Notes: generated by a model from the letters alone, not told the origin. Numbered from the stretch's first letter, positions 1 to 6,110 are shown. The stretch: 10,531 nucleotides of DNA from Giesbergeria sp. (GCA_030690515.1 JAUYGP010000233.1:1-10531), one strand, 5' to 3'. Made by a program: numbers and translations.

Positions 1-138
1 GTTCATCGGCTCATGATTTACGCTTCACGCTTCCTTTCCACACTCGGTCACCCTCATGCAGTTGCGCTTCACTTCGCTCACTGTGACCAGCTCGCGGGAG
101 GACTTGCACCTCCAGGAGTGCGCCCATGCTGGGCGCAC
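1..138 (-). mobile_element. Group II intron, 5' end (domain I), cut by window edge; probably class C
   Basis: Read on the minus strand from position 138 leftward, the sequence begins GTGCGCCCAGCATGGGCGCAC, matching the GUGYG start of bacterial group II introns. An 8-bp stem (118-125 with 131-138) comes first. It is followed by a GGAGG/CCTCC hairpin (97-101 with 109-113) whose loop carries the common GGTGCAAGTCC motif. A longer arm is closed by GGTCAC/GTGACC (46-51 with 83-88), and purine-rich GGAAAGGAAGCG and GAAGCG segments follow. This is the layout of domain I of a self-splicing ribozyme and retroelement. The rest of the intron, including any reverse transcriptase/maturase gene and the domain V catalytic hairpin, lies left of the window. 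The position 5 bases beyond a terminator stem fits class C, but the class is inferred from location, not from domain V or the protein. Short open frames here are not genes. Confidence 0.8.
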
Positions 139-143
139 AACGA

Positions 144-169
144 AAAAGGCCGTCATCCGACGGCCTTTT
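144..169 (-). terminator. Intrinsic terminator of the FlgO-domain lipoprotein operon (likely bidirectional)
   Basis: A perfect 11-bp inverted repeat, AAAAGGCCGTC / GACGGCCTTTT (144-154 with 159-169), encloses a 4-base loop. On the minus strand the GC-rich stem is followed by a T run, CCTTTTTCG, about 40 bases after the stop codon of the gene at 209-763. On the plus strand it also ends in CCTTTTC, so it could stop transcripts coming from the left. The group II intron starts at 138, only five bases beyond the stem on the minus strand. Confidence 0.87.
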
Positions 170-208
170 CGAGCAGTTTTCAGAACCCGTAACGGGCCCA
201 GAAAAAAC

Positions 209-763
209 TTAGCGTGGCACCTGCAGAAGGCGCTGAACATCACGGTCGTTCGGCAGCGCATAGTCATGCCCGCGCACAATGCGGCTGTCTTCGGTGCGCA
301 CCAGTTTCAGGCTGACAAAAGTGAAATTGGCTGCTGCCGAATAGGTGCCCACGAGCACCAGTGAGGCGTTCTGGTTGCGTGCAATGTCCTTGATCTCGCG
401 CGACAGCAACAACTCGCCTGCGCCTTCCTTCACGAACACTTCGCCACGGAGCTTGATCTCCTTGACATTGAAACCCTTGCCCGCCATGACCGATGCGTAT
501 TGCTCGGACAGCGTGCGTCCCAAAGGCGCGGAACGGCTCATGTCGTTGACGTTCACTACAGTAGCCACCAGCACAGGGCCGCTGCCCAGTGTGGACATGT
601 CGAACCCAGCCACAAGCTTGGTGATGGCATCGCCATTGCTTTGCAGGAACAGGTTGCTGGCAGCCTCCTGGTAGGTGGGCTCCACACGCACCGGTGCAGT
701 GTTGCTGGCGCAGCCTGCCAGCAGTGCGCCGGCGAGTACGGTCAAGAGTGCATACGATTTCAT
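209..763 (-). CDS. FlgO-domain outer-membrane lipoprotein
   Basis: This is a 184-residue predicted lipoprotein. The N-terminus MKSYALLTVLAGALLAGCAS is a short signal peptide ending in a good lipobox (LAGC), with Cys18 as the lipidated residue. The remainder resembles the FlgO domain: an early helical stretch followed by a segment with 'PVLVATVVNVNDMSRSAPLG', then 'LSEQYASVMAGKGFNVKEIKLRG', then 'GAGELLLSREIKDIARNQNASLVLVGTY', ending in a strand-rich part. FlgO proteins in Vibrio are outer-membrane flagellar accessory proteins, but the domain also occurs in lipoproteins away from flagellar genes, and no flagellar gene is visible here. The ATG at 763 overlaps the stop of the upstream lipoprotein gene by four bases (ATGA), so the two are probably translationally coupled. 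Membership in the domain family is fairly secure; the cellular role is unknown. Confidence 0.85.
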   Translation of the reverse strand: MKSYALLTVLAGALLAGCASNTAPVRVEPTYQEAASNLFLQSNGDAITKLVAGFDMSTLGSGPVLVATVVNVNDMSRSAPLGRTLSEQYASVMAGKGFNVKEIKLRGEVFVKEGAGELLLSREIKDIARNQNASLVLVGTYSAAANFTFVSLKLVRTEDSRIVRGHDYALPNDRDVQRLLQVPR

Positions 764-1446
764 TGCGAGACCACCTTCATGTTGACGCTCTTGTACGAAG
801 GACGCATGAACAGCGGCGTATCGGCGTTTTCGAGGTAATACACGTCTGTCTTGCGGGCAATGTACTGACCGCCCCGGGCGACCGTGGTGGTCAGGACCAT
901 TTCGGTGTTGGTCGGGCCACCAGAATTAATACTGGCGCCGTAATCGGCGGCAGCGGTCAACCCCAGCGCACCCAGCATCTGTGCGTCAATGTGTTCATGG
1001 CGCAGGCCATAAGCGACCATGAGTCCTGCAGCAAGCATGGTGAACTGACCGGGAATGAAGTGCGGACGCTCACTGTTGTGGCGTACAAGCTGCGCATGGT
1101 AGGTTACATCCAGCGTCTGCCCGGGCATTTGCTGCACGGGGGCGCCACTTTGCACCAGTTTGGTGATCAGAAAATCGCGGAACGCCAGATCGAACGAACT
1201 AGGATTGAGGGGCAGCGCCACGTGCAACTGCGTACCCGGTGCTACGCCAGCCTTGTCGAGCGTCGCCAAGGTTTGTGCCACCACATCACGTGACACCAGT
1301 TCCCAGTGCCCAGCGGAGCGCACCTTGGGCTGCACCGTCAACTCGAAGTTTTCGGCGAGGGGAATTGGCGCCCTCGTTGCGCACCCCACCAGAGTTGCCA
1401 CAGCGCCAGCCAGCACGGCCAGGCTGATTGCCTTTGAAAACACCAT
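760..1446 (-). CDS. Predicted lipoprotein of unknown function, upstream partner of the FlgO-domain gene
   Basis: This 228-residue protein begins MVFSKAISLAVLAGAVATLVGCATR, a lipoprotein signal peptide with lipobox LVGC and lipidated Cys22. I chose the ATG at 1446 because AGGAGG lies six bases upstream; the in-frame start further out at 1500 would add 18 residues before the signal peptide and has no comparable site. The mature part has a mixed helix/strand pattern, with a hydrophobic stretch near residues 134-147 (FTMLAAGLMVAYGL) and an alanine/glycine-rich segment after it (MLGALGLTAAADYG). These could pack against a membrane, but may just be buried. I do not recognise a named family. The 4-base overlap with the FlgO-domain gene and the shared lipoprotein character suggest that the two products act together at the outer membrane. 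Confidence 0.82.
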   Translation of the reverse strand: MVFSKAISLAVLAGAVATLVGCATRAPIPLAENFELTVQPKVRSAGHWELVSRDVVAQTLATLDKAGVAPGTQLHVALPLNPSSFDLAFRDFLITKLVQSGAPVQQMPGQTLDVTYHAQLVRHNSERPHFIPGQFTMLAAGLMVAYGLRHEHIDAQMLGALGLTAAADYGASINSGGPTNTEMVLTTTVARGGQYIARKTDVYYLENADTPLFMRPSYKSVNMKVVSQ

Positions 1447-1506
1447 GATTTCCCTCCTACGGACTTGAATGGTGGGGCAGCACAAAACGACGACCCGCAC
1501 GACTGA

Positions 1507-1534
1507 AAATTATTTTGGGCGCTATCCTCAACAA
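1507..1534 (-). promoter_or_regulatory. Candidate sigma-70 promoter for the two-lipoprotein operon
   Basis: In the 180-base gap between pgk and the first lipoprotein gene, the minus strand carries TTGTTG (1534-1529), a 16-base spacer and TAATTT (1512-1507) in a locally AT-rich patch. The predicted transcript start is about 55 bases upstream of the ATG at 1446. The match is moderate. No flagellar sigma-28 motif was seen, although the operon encodes a FlgO-domain protein. No convincing pgk terminator was found in the same gap, so read-through from pgk is possible. Confidence 0.38.
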
Positions 1535-1626
1535 AAACAAGAAAAAGATGCGCTAACTACGCCGGAGTGCAGACGCTTTGTTGTTTTTGTCACAGTCCGC
1601 GGTTTTCCCGCCCTGCATCGCCCGAT

Positions 1627-2820
1627 TCAGGCTGCTGCGCGTTTTTCGAGAATTTCGAACGCTGGCAAGGTCTTGCCTTCCAGCACTTCTAGAAACGCGC
1701 CACCGCCGGTAGAGATATATCCCATCTCTTTTTCGATACCATATTTGGCAATAGCGGCCAGCGTATCTCCGCCCCCGGCAATACTGAATGCGGGGGACTC
1801 TGCGATGGCATTCGCAATAGTACGTGTGCCATTTTCAAAGGCGGCAAACTCAAAAACACCCACCGGTCCGTTCCAGACAATGGTGCCGGCCGACTTGAGC
1901 TGGTCGGCTAATCGGCGCGCCGTCTCGGGGCCGATGTCCAGGATCAGGTCATCGTCCGCCACATCGGTGGCGGCTTTGGTGACAGCGACGGCATCGGCTG
2001 CAAAAGTTTTGGCCGTAACCACGTCGGTAGGGATCGGTACTTCGGCCCCGCGCGCCTTCATGGCCTCGATCACCGCGCGAGCCTCGTCCAGCAGACTGGG
2101 CTCCGCCAGACTCTTGCCAATAGGCAGGCCTGCGGCCAGCATGAAGGTATTTGCAATGCCACCGCCCACAATGAGCTGGTCCACGTTGCGGGACAAACTT
2201 TGCAGGATGGAAAGCTTGGTCGACACCTTGGACCCCGCCACGATGGCCACCAAAGGACGCTGGGGCTTTGCCAGCGCCTGGGTGATGGCGTCGATCTCAG
2301 CAGCCAGCAGTGGGCCGGCGCAGGCGATCGGCGCGTACTGGGCGATGCCATAGGTCGTACCTTCGGCACGGTGGGCCGTACCAAAGGCATCGTTCACGAA
2401 GATATCGCACAAGGCGGCAAGCTTGCGCGCCAAGGGTTCGGCGTTCTTTTTCTCGCCGACATTGACACGGCAGTTTTCCAGCAGCACCACCTGGCCCGGC
2501 AGGACCTGTACGCCGTCGATCCAGTCGGGCAGCAAAGGCACCTCGCGCCCCAACAGGCTTGCCATGCGCGCGGCCACCGGCGCCAGGGAGTCTTCGGGTT
2601 TGAAGGCCCCTTCGGTTGGGCGCCCCAGGTGACTGGTCACCATAACGGCCGCCCCAGCGTCCAGCGCCATCTGGATGCAAGGCACCGAGGCACGGATGCG
2701 CGTGTCCTCTGTAATGGCTCCCTGGCTGTCCAGCGGCACATTCAGGTCGGCACGGATGAAAACGCGCTGGCCACGGACAAGGCCCTGGGCGCACAGATCG
2801 GAAAAGCGAAGAATGTTCAT
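1627..2820 (-). CDS. pgk: Phosphoglycerate kinase
   Basis: Pgk catalyses the reversible transfer of phosphate from 1,3-bisphosphoglycerate to ADP, giving 3-phosphoglycerate and ATP, in cytosolic glycolysis, gluconeogenesis or the Calvin cycle. The 397-residue product has the family's usual length and motifs. The N-terminal substrate-binding lobe shows RADLNVPL (residues 23-30), SHLGRP (63-68) and ENCRVNVGEKKN (115-126). The nucleotide-binding lobe shows GSKVSTKL (196-203), WNGPVGVFE (316-324) and GGGDT (349-353). The frame is open far upstream of the gene, so the start needs a choice. I took the ATG at 2820 (MNILRFSDL), typical of Burkholderiales Pgk. An in-frame ATG at 2865 would add 15 residues but lies within a likely -10 box. 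No strong ribosome-binding site precedes the ATG at 2820. The gene lies 92 bases downstream of azlD on the same strand and probably has its own promoter. Confidence 0.97.
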   Translation of the reverse strand: MNILRFSDLCAQGLVRGQRVFIRADLNVPLDSQGAITEDTRIRASVPCIQMALDAGAAVMVTSHLGRPTEGAFKPEDSLAPVAARMASLLGREVPLLPDWIDGVQVLPGQVVLLENCRVNVGEKKNAEPLARKLAALCDIFVNDAFGTAHRAEGTTYGIAQYAPIACAGPLLAAEIDAITQALAKPQRPLVAIVAGSKVSTKLSILQSLSRNVDQLIVGGGIANTFMLAAGLPIGKSLAEPSLLDEARAVIEAMKARGAEVPIPTDVVTAKTFAADAVAVTKAATDVADDDLILDIGPETARRLADQLKSAGTIVWNGPVGVFEFAAFENGTRTIANAIAESPAFSIAGGGDTLAAIAKYGIEKEMGYISTGGGAFLEVLEGKTLPAFEILEKRAAA

Positions 2821-2863
2821 GGGAATGGGTCGGTCAGCGGGCCGCACCTGCGGCGAATCGGCC

Positions 2864-2869
2864 ATTGTA
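2864..2869 (-). promoter_or_regulatory. Candidate -10 box of the pgk promoter
   Basis: TACAAT (2869-2864, minus strand) differs from the sigma-70 -10 consensus by one base. It would give a leader of roughly 37 bases before the pgk ATG at 2820. No good -35 hexamer is visible 16-18 bases upstream, where the sequence is G-rich, so an activator may be needed or the call may be wrong. It overlaps the alternative pgk ATG at 2865-2863, which argues against that start. Confidence 0.35.
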
Positions 2870-2912
2870 GGCACCCTCACAGCCCCACCCCTGCGACTTA
2901 CGCAAGGAGCTG

Positions 2913-3248
2913 CTACCAGCCCAGCCCGATGTGCAGCGGCAGATAGACCAGCATGCCCACGACGATGGTGCCCAGAATGCCGCGCCGCCAAAAGTAGTAG
3001 GCTGTGGCGCACAGCACGGCGGGCAAGCGCGCATCCTGTAGCGAACCAATGAGCGCGCCCTGCGTCATGAAGATTTCCGGCGCAATAACCGCCGTCAGTG
3101 CGGCCAGGGGCGCATATTTCAGGCCGCGCCGCAACCAGTCGGGCATAGGAATTTCGCGCTCGGGGATCATGAAAAACGCGCGGGCCAGCACCGTGATCAG
3201 CGTCAATCCTGCAATGGCCAGTATGGCGTCGATGGCATCCCCGCTCAT
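2913..3248 (-). CDS. azlD: AzlD family subunit of a branched-chain amino-acid exporter
   Basis: This 111-residue integral membrane protein has three to four hydrophobic segments: roughly residues 6-25 (AIDAILAIAGLTLITVLARA), 46-62, 76-87 and 91-107. Size and arrangement fit AzlD, the small partner of AzlC; together they export branched-chain amino acids in the LIV-E family. Small subunits of this type often carry 'P-x-A-L-T-A-V' and a short RR-containing loop, seen here as YAPLAALTAVIAPE (45-58) and FWRRG (86-90). The ATG at 3248 overlaps the azlC stop by four bases (ATGA), the usual tight azlC-azlD coupling. Other in-frame ATGs upstream lie inside azlC and would add non-membrane sequence, so the short form is preferred. 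The transported substrate is inferred from the family. Confidence 0.9.
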   Translation of the reverse strand: MSGDAIDAILAIAGLTLITVLARAFFMIPEREIPMPDWLRRGLKYAPLAALTAVIAPEIFMTQGALIGSLQDARLPAVLCATAYYFWRRGILGTIVVGMLVYLPLHIGLGW

Positions 3249-4048
3249 GTGTGCCCATCCTGTTCGGATGGCAAGGCACCGCCAGCGGCAGACTCCATGG
3301 ATTCTGCGGCGTTTTCCTGGATCTTTTTGCTGCGCTGACGCTGTTGCTCCACAGCTTCCATGAGCAGACCGGCAGCCACTGCTGCGGCGATGGCCACCAG
3401 GATGTTGAGCTTGAGCGGCAAGGCAAAAGCGGCCATGGCCGCCGTCGCGGCCACCGCGGTCGCCAGCCAGGTGGCGCGGTCGAACAGCAGCGACAACAAC
3501 ACACCCAACAGGGCCAAAACCCCGGCAAAACCCAACCCCCAGGACAGCGGTATGGCGTTGGCCAACACAATGCCCACGATGGAGGGAACTTGCCAGGCCA
3601 GCCAATTGACAGAGGCTGCACCCCAGAAAAACGGCACCTGCTCGGGCGCTGGCCGGGGTTCGGCAAAGCGCTTCATGAAGGCAACGAAAATCACGTCACC
3701 GCTGAAATACCCGATGGCCATCCGCTGGCGCAAGGGCAAATGCTGGAAATAGCTGCGCCACATGCTGCTGAAAATGACAAAACGCAGATTGACACATGCG
3801 GCGGTGAGCCACACCACCCACAACGGCGCGCCCACGGCCAGCAGCGGGATCACCGCCAACTGTGCGCTACCGGCGTACACAAGGATCGACATCAGCAGCG
3901 CGATCGGTACCGACATGCCACTCTTGACCATGGCCACGCCCGTCACCAGACCCCAGGCGCCCACCCCCACGCCCGTACCCAACATATCGGCCACACCCTG
4001 CCGAAAAGACGGATGGCGCACCGTGGCGCCAACCGCATGCCAGGTCAC
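3245..4048 (-). CDS. azlC: AzlC family branched-chain amino-acid permease
   Basis: This is the large subunit of an AzlCD-type inner-membrane exporter, 267 residues long. After a short cytoplasmic N-terminus come several transmembrane helices and the family signatures: LVYAGSAQLAVIPLLAVG (residues 57-74), a CVNLRFVIFSSMWRSYFQHLPL segment, and a GYFSGDVIFVAFMKRF segment. Later hydrophobic helices follow, rich in Ala, Leu and Val. The start is GTG at 4048, giving a four-base GTGA overlap with the fmt stop, so translation is probably coupled to fmt. The last ~38 residues, beginning MEAVEQQRQRSKK, are hydrophilic and absent from many AzlC proteins. They are presumably a cytoplasmic tail, and the azlD start overlaps their end. 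The family assignment is firm; the substrate (valine, leucine, isoleucine or methionine) is inferred. Confidence 0.92.
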   Translation of the reverse strand: MTWHAVGATVRHPSFRQGVADMLGTGVGVGAWGLVTGVAMVKSGMSVPIALLMSILVYAGSAQLAVIPLLAVGAPLWVVWLTAACVNLRFVIFSSMWRSYFQHLPLRQRMAIGYFSGDVIFVAFMKRFAEPRPAPEQVPFFWGAASVNWLAWQVPSIVGIVLANAIPLSWGLGFAGVLALLGVLLSLLFDRATWLATAVAATAAMAAFALPLKLNILVAIAAAVAAGLLMEAVEQQRQRSKKIQENAAESMESAAGGALPSEQDGHT

Positions 4049-5031
4049 ACGCTGCTCCCGCTCTGCGCAGCCTGGCCCAGCACCATGCCGGGGGCCAACG
4101 GGAATCCCCGCACAAAATCAGCCGCCGCCAGGCGCTTGCCACCGGCGCGCTGCAGTACCGTCAACCGCAGGGCGCCGTCACCGCAGGCAACAGTGATTCC
4201 CTCTGAATTTACAGATAAAATCAGCCCGCAGCGCTTATCTGCAAATCGGCTGCAGCTATCAATTTCATAGCATATTAACTTAATGAGTTCGCCATCCAAG
4301 GTGGTGCTGGCACCGGGAAAAGGCGTCAACGCGCGAATGTGACGACCGATCGCCTCGGCCGATTGCGCCCAATCCACGCGGCTCTCCGCCTTGTCGATCT
4401 TGTGGGCATAGGTCACGCCTTCCGTCGGCTGCGGCACGCGATTCAGGCTGGCCCCTTGCATCTGCGCCAAGGCCTGAACGATCAGGCGCCCGCCCTGCTC
4501 GGCCAGCCGGTCGTGCAGGCTGCCGGTGGTGTCCTGGGGCAGGATGGGCAGTGCCTCACTCAGCAACATATCACCGGTGTCCAGGCCTGCATCCATCTGC
4601 ATGATGGTCACGCCCGTCTGCGCATCACCGGCCTCGATAGCACGGTGGATGGGCGCTGCGCCCCGCCAGCGCGGTAACAGGCTGGCATGGATATTCAGGC
4701 ACCCCTGGGACGGCAGGTCCAGCACCCATTGCGGCAGGATCAGGCCGTAGGCCGCCACCACCATCACGTCGGCCCGTGCGGCCAGCAAGGCTGCATGGGC
4801 AAGCGCCGCATCGTCCGGAAACTTGCCGTCCAGACGCAGGCTGCGCGGCTGCTCGACGGCCATACCCTGCTCCAGCGCATATTGCTTGACGGGAGACGCC
4901 TGCAACTTCAGCCCGCGCCCCGCAGGTCGGTCCGGTTGTGTCAACACCAAAGGCACGCTGAATCCGGCCTGCACCAGCGCCTGCAATGCAACGCGGGCGA
5001 ACTCCGGCGTACCGGCAAAAACAACATTCAT
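4045..5031 (-). CDS. fmt: Methionyl-tRNA formyltransferase
   Basis: Fmt transfers a formyl group from 10-formyltetrahydrofolate to methionyl-tRNA(fMet), preparing the initiator tRNA. The 328-residue product has the expected N-terminal Rossmann domain starting MNVVFAGTPEFA. The hydrolase/formyltransferase core has catalytic Asn113, His115 and Asp151 within CLNIHASLLPRWRGAAPI (111-128) and GVTIMQMDAGLDTGDML (140-156). The C-terminal tRNA-binding barrel ends with LQRAGGKRLAAADFVRGF. Residues about 254-275 (CYEIDSCSRFADKRCGLILSVN) look foreign to the family and are encoded by an AT-rich palindromic repeat; overall length stays normal, so this looks like replacement of a variable loop rather than an extra domain. 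The ATG at 5031 is preceded by a weak TAGG five bases upstream. The gene lies six bases after the BamE-like lipoprotein gene, downstream of def, and overlaps azlC by four bases. Confidence 0.96.
   Translation of the reverse strand: MNVVFAGTPEFARVALQALVQAGFSVPLVLTQPDRPAGRGLKLQASPVKQYALEQGMAVEQPRSLRLDGKFPDDAALAHAALLAARADVMVVAAYGLILPQWVLDLPSQGCLNIHASLLPRWRGAAPIHRAIEAGDAQTGVTIMQMDAGLDTGDMLLSEALPILPQDTTGSLHDRLAEQGGRLIVQALAQMQGASLNRVPQPTEGVTYAHKIDKAESRVDWAQSAEAIGRHIRALTPFPGASTTLDGELIKLICYEIDSCSRFADKRCGLILSVNSEGITVACGDGALRLTVLQRAGGKRLAAADFVRGFPLAPGMVLGQAAQSGSSV
4207..4271. repeat. AT-rich palindromic repeat element inside the fmt reading frame
   Basis: An imperfect palindromic block interrupts the GC-rich fmt gene. 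It has a 12-bp inverted repeat, ATTTACAGATAA (4207-4218) with TTATCTGCAAAT (4235-4246), which pairs fully as minus-strand RNA if one G-U pair is allowed. A nested CAGCC/GGCTG pair (4222-4226 with 4247-4251) and GCTAT/ATAGC (4255-4259 with 4267-4271) are also present. Read on the minus strand, the order GCTATGAAATTGATAGCTGC, then AAGCGCT, then GGCTGATTTT resembles short intergenic repeats I recall as abundant in Comamonadaceae genomes. No second copy was seen in this window. Family membership is from memory and should be tested; the palindromes and the base-composition shift are directly visible. Confidence 0.65.
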
Positions 5032-5037
5032 AAGGAC

Positions 5038-5517
5038 CTAGCGGTAGCGCAGGTCAGCCGCCGGATCATCGGCAAAGTCGACCCGCAGCACAACGCCCGC
5101 CGCGTCCAGGAAGATGCGTGCCCGTCGATGCGTGCCATACGACTGGAAGAAATAAGTCCACACGCTGCCCTGCTCACCGTCCGCAGCGCGACGGGCAGGG
5201 GGGCCAAATGTTTGCTGCACATCGGTCGCGCGCCACTGGCCCGCCACGATGGCACCCAGCCGTTGCTCCGTGAGCACCTGCTCCATGCTTGCCAACTTGC
5301 CCGATGCGTCGAAGTCATAGCTTTGCACCTGCCCCGACTGAGGGCGGTACAGCAACCGCTGGCCCTTGGCCAGTTGATAGGCGGCAAAGGGTTCACCTTG
5401 GCGCGCCACGACTTCATCCACCGTAGCCCCCAGGCGCACAGCCCCGGAAGTTGCGCAAGCGGATCCCAGCAGGGACAAAACCAAAGCAGCCAAACCAGCA
5501 ATAAGACGTCGCATCAT
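5038..5517 (-). CDS. BamE/SmpA-like outer-membrane lipoprotein
   Basis: This 159-residue predicted lipoprotein starts MMRRLIAGLAALVLSLLGSACATS, with Cys21 the likely lipidated residue. The lipobox GSAC is slightly unusual because Gly replaces Leu/Ile/Val at -3. The mature part seems to hold two copies of a small alpha-beta unit like the SmpA/OmlA (BamE) fold. The first, residues 30-82, has GATVDEVVARQGEPFAAY, then LLYRPQ, then YDFDASGKL. The second, residues 93-148, has GQWRATDVQQTFGPPA, then VWTYFF, then IFLDAAGVVLRVDF. BamE is a small accessory of the outer-membrane beta-barrel assembly machine; this is probably a distant relative and not BamE itself, which normally has one unit. The start overlaps the def stop by four bases (ATGA), and fmt starts six bases after this gene, so it is embedded in the def-fmt unit. 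No specific function is claimed. Confidence 0.87.
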   Translation of the reverse strand: MMRRLIAGLAALVLSLLGSACATSGAVRLGATVDEVVARQGEPFAAYQLAKGQRLLYRPQSGQVQSYDFDASGKLASMEQVLTEQRLGAIVAGQWRATDVQQTFGPPARRAADGEQGSVWTYFFQSYGTHRRARIFLDAAGVVLRVDFADDPAADLRYR

Positions 5518-6023
5518 TCGCGTTCCTCGCGCTGGCGCTTGAGCATCTTGGATTTGATGCGGTTGCGCTTGAGGGGAGACAGGTACTCGACGAATACCTT
5601 GCCCTGCAGGTGGTCGAGTTCGTGCTGGATGCAGACAGCCAACAAATCGCTGGCCTCGATGGTACGCAGCTGGCCCCCGACGTCCAAGGCCTGTACATGC
5701 ACTGCATCTGCGCGCTCCACACCGTCATAGATCCCCGGTACGGATAGACAGCCTTCATCACCGCGATGTTTCTCGGGGCTGTACCAGACGATTGCAGGGT
5801 TGACCAGCACCAGGGGAGCATTGCGCTCCTCTGAGACATCAATCACGACCACACGCTCATGCACATCGACCTGCGTCGCTGCCAGACCGATGCCATGGGC
5901 GTCATACATCGTCTCCAGCATGTCTGAGACCAACTGGCGAACACGGTCATCCACCTGATGCACGGGCAGTGCCACGGTGTGCAGTCGGGGATCGGGATAA
6001 CAAAGAATAGGAAGAATTGCCAT
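5514..6023 (-). CDS. def: Peptide deformylase
   Basis: Def is a metal-dependent cytosolic enzyme that removes the formyl group from the N-terminal methionine of new proteins, undoing the mark installed by Fmt further along the same cluster. The 169-residue product, the same length as the E. coli enzyme, has all three motifs: GIGLAATQ (44-51), EGCLS (90-94) with metal ligand Cys92, and HELDH (134-138) with two His ligands and the catalytic Glu135. The start at the ATG at 6023 (MAILPILCYPDPRL) fits the family; a GTG at 6029 would add only two residues. No good ribosome-binding site is seen for either. The basic, charged C-terminal tail (KRNRIKSKMLKRQREERE) is typical of many Burkholderiales deformylases. 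It is the first gene of the minus-strand cluster and faces the divergent LysM-dprA pair. Confidence 0.97.
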   Translation of the reverse strand: MAILPILCYPDPRLHTVALPVHQVDDRVRQLVSDMLETMYDAHGIGLAATQVDVHERVVVIDVSEERNAPLVLVNPAIVWYSPEKHRGDEGCLSVPGIYDGVERADAVHVQALDVGGQLRTIEASDLLAVCIQHELDHLQGKVFVEYLSPLKRNRIKSKMLKRQREERE

Positions 6024-6077
6024 GAGCACGCTAGAAATATGTCGCTATTTTCGCCACTTTTTCGGGTCTGCACAGCC

Positions 6078-6106
6078 CGCATACCCAATAATCATTGCCG
6101 AATCAA
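6078..6106 (-). promoter_or_regulatory. Weak candidate promoter for the def-fmt-azlCD cluster
   Basis: In the divergent gap, the minus strand has TTGATT (6106-6101), a 17-base spacer and TATGCG (6083-6078). The -35 is good but the -10 is poor. It would give a leader of about 50 bases before the def ATG at 6023. This stretch is AT-richer than the genes around it, as expected for a promoter region, but the exact boxes are uncertain. Confidence 0.27.
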
Positions 6107-6110
6107 GGGC

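Noticed and set aside
25..279. Short open frames across the left edge, such as an 84-codon minus-strand frame.
   Set aside because: They cross the intron 5' structure and the terminator; the conserved pattern here is RNA structure, not protein.
1627..3666. A minus-strand frame open for 679 codons that includes pgk and extends through azlD into azlC.
   Set aside because: Only the last 397 codons encode Pgk. The upstream part is an out-of-frame reading of azlD and azlC, which are clear membrane-protein genes in other frames. GC-rich DNA often has such long open frames.
3251..4270. A plus-strand open frame of 339 codons opposite azlC and fmt.
   Set aside because: Its product is low-complexity and rich in His, Gln, Arg and Gly, as expected from the antisense of GC-rich coding DNA, and it lies opposite well-recognised genes.
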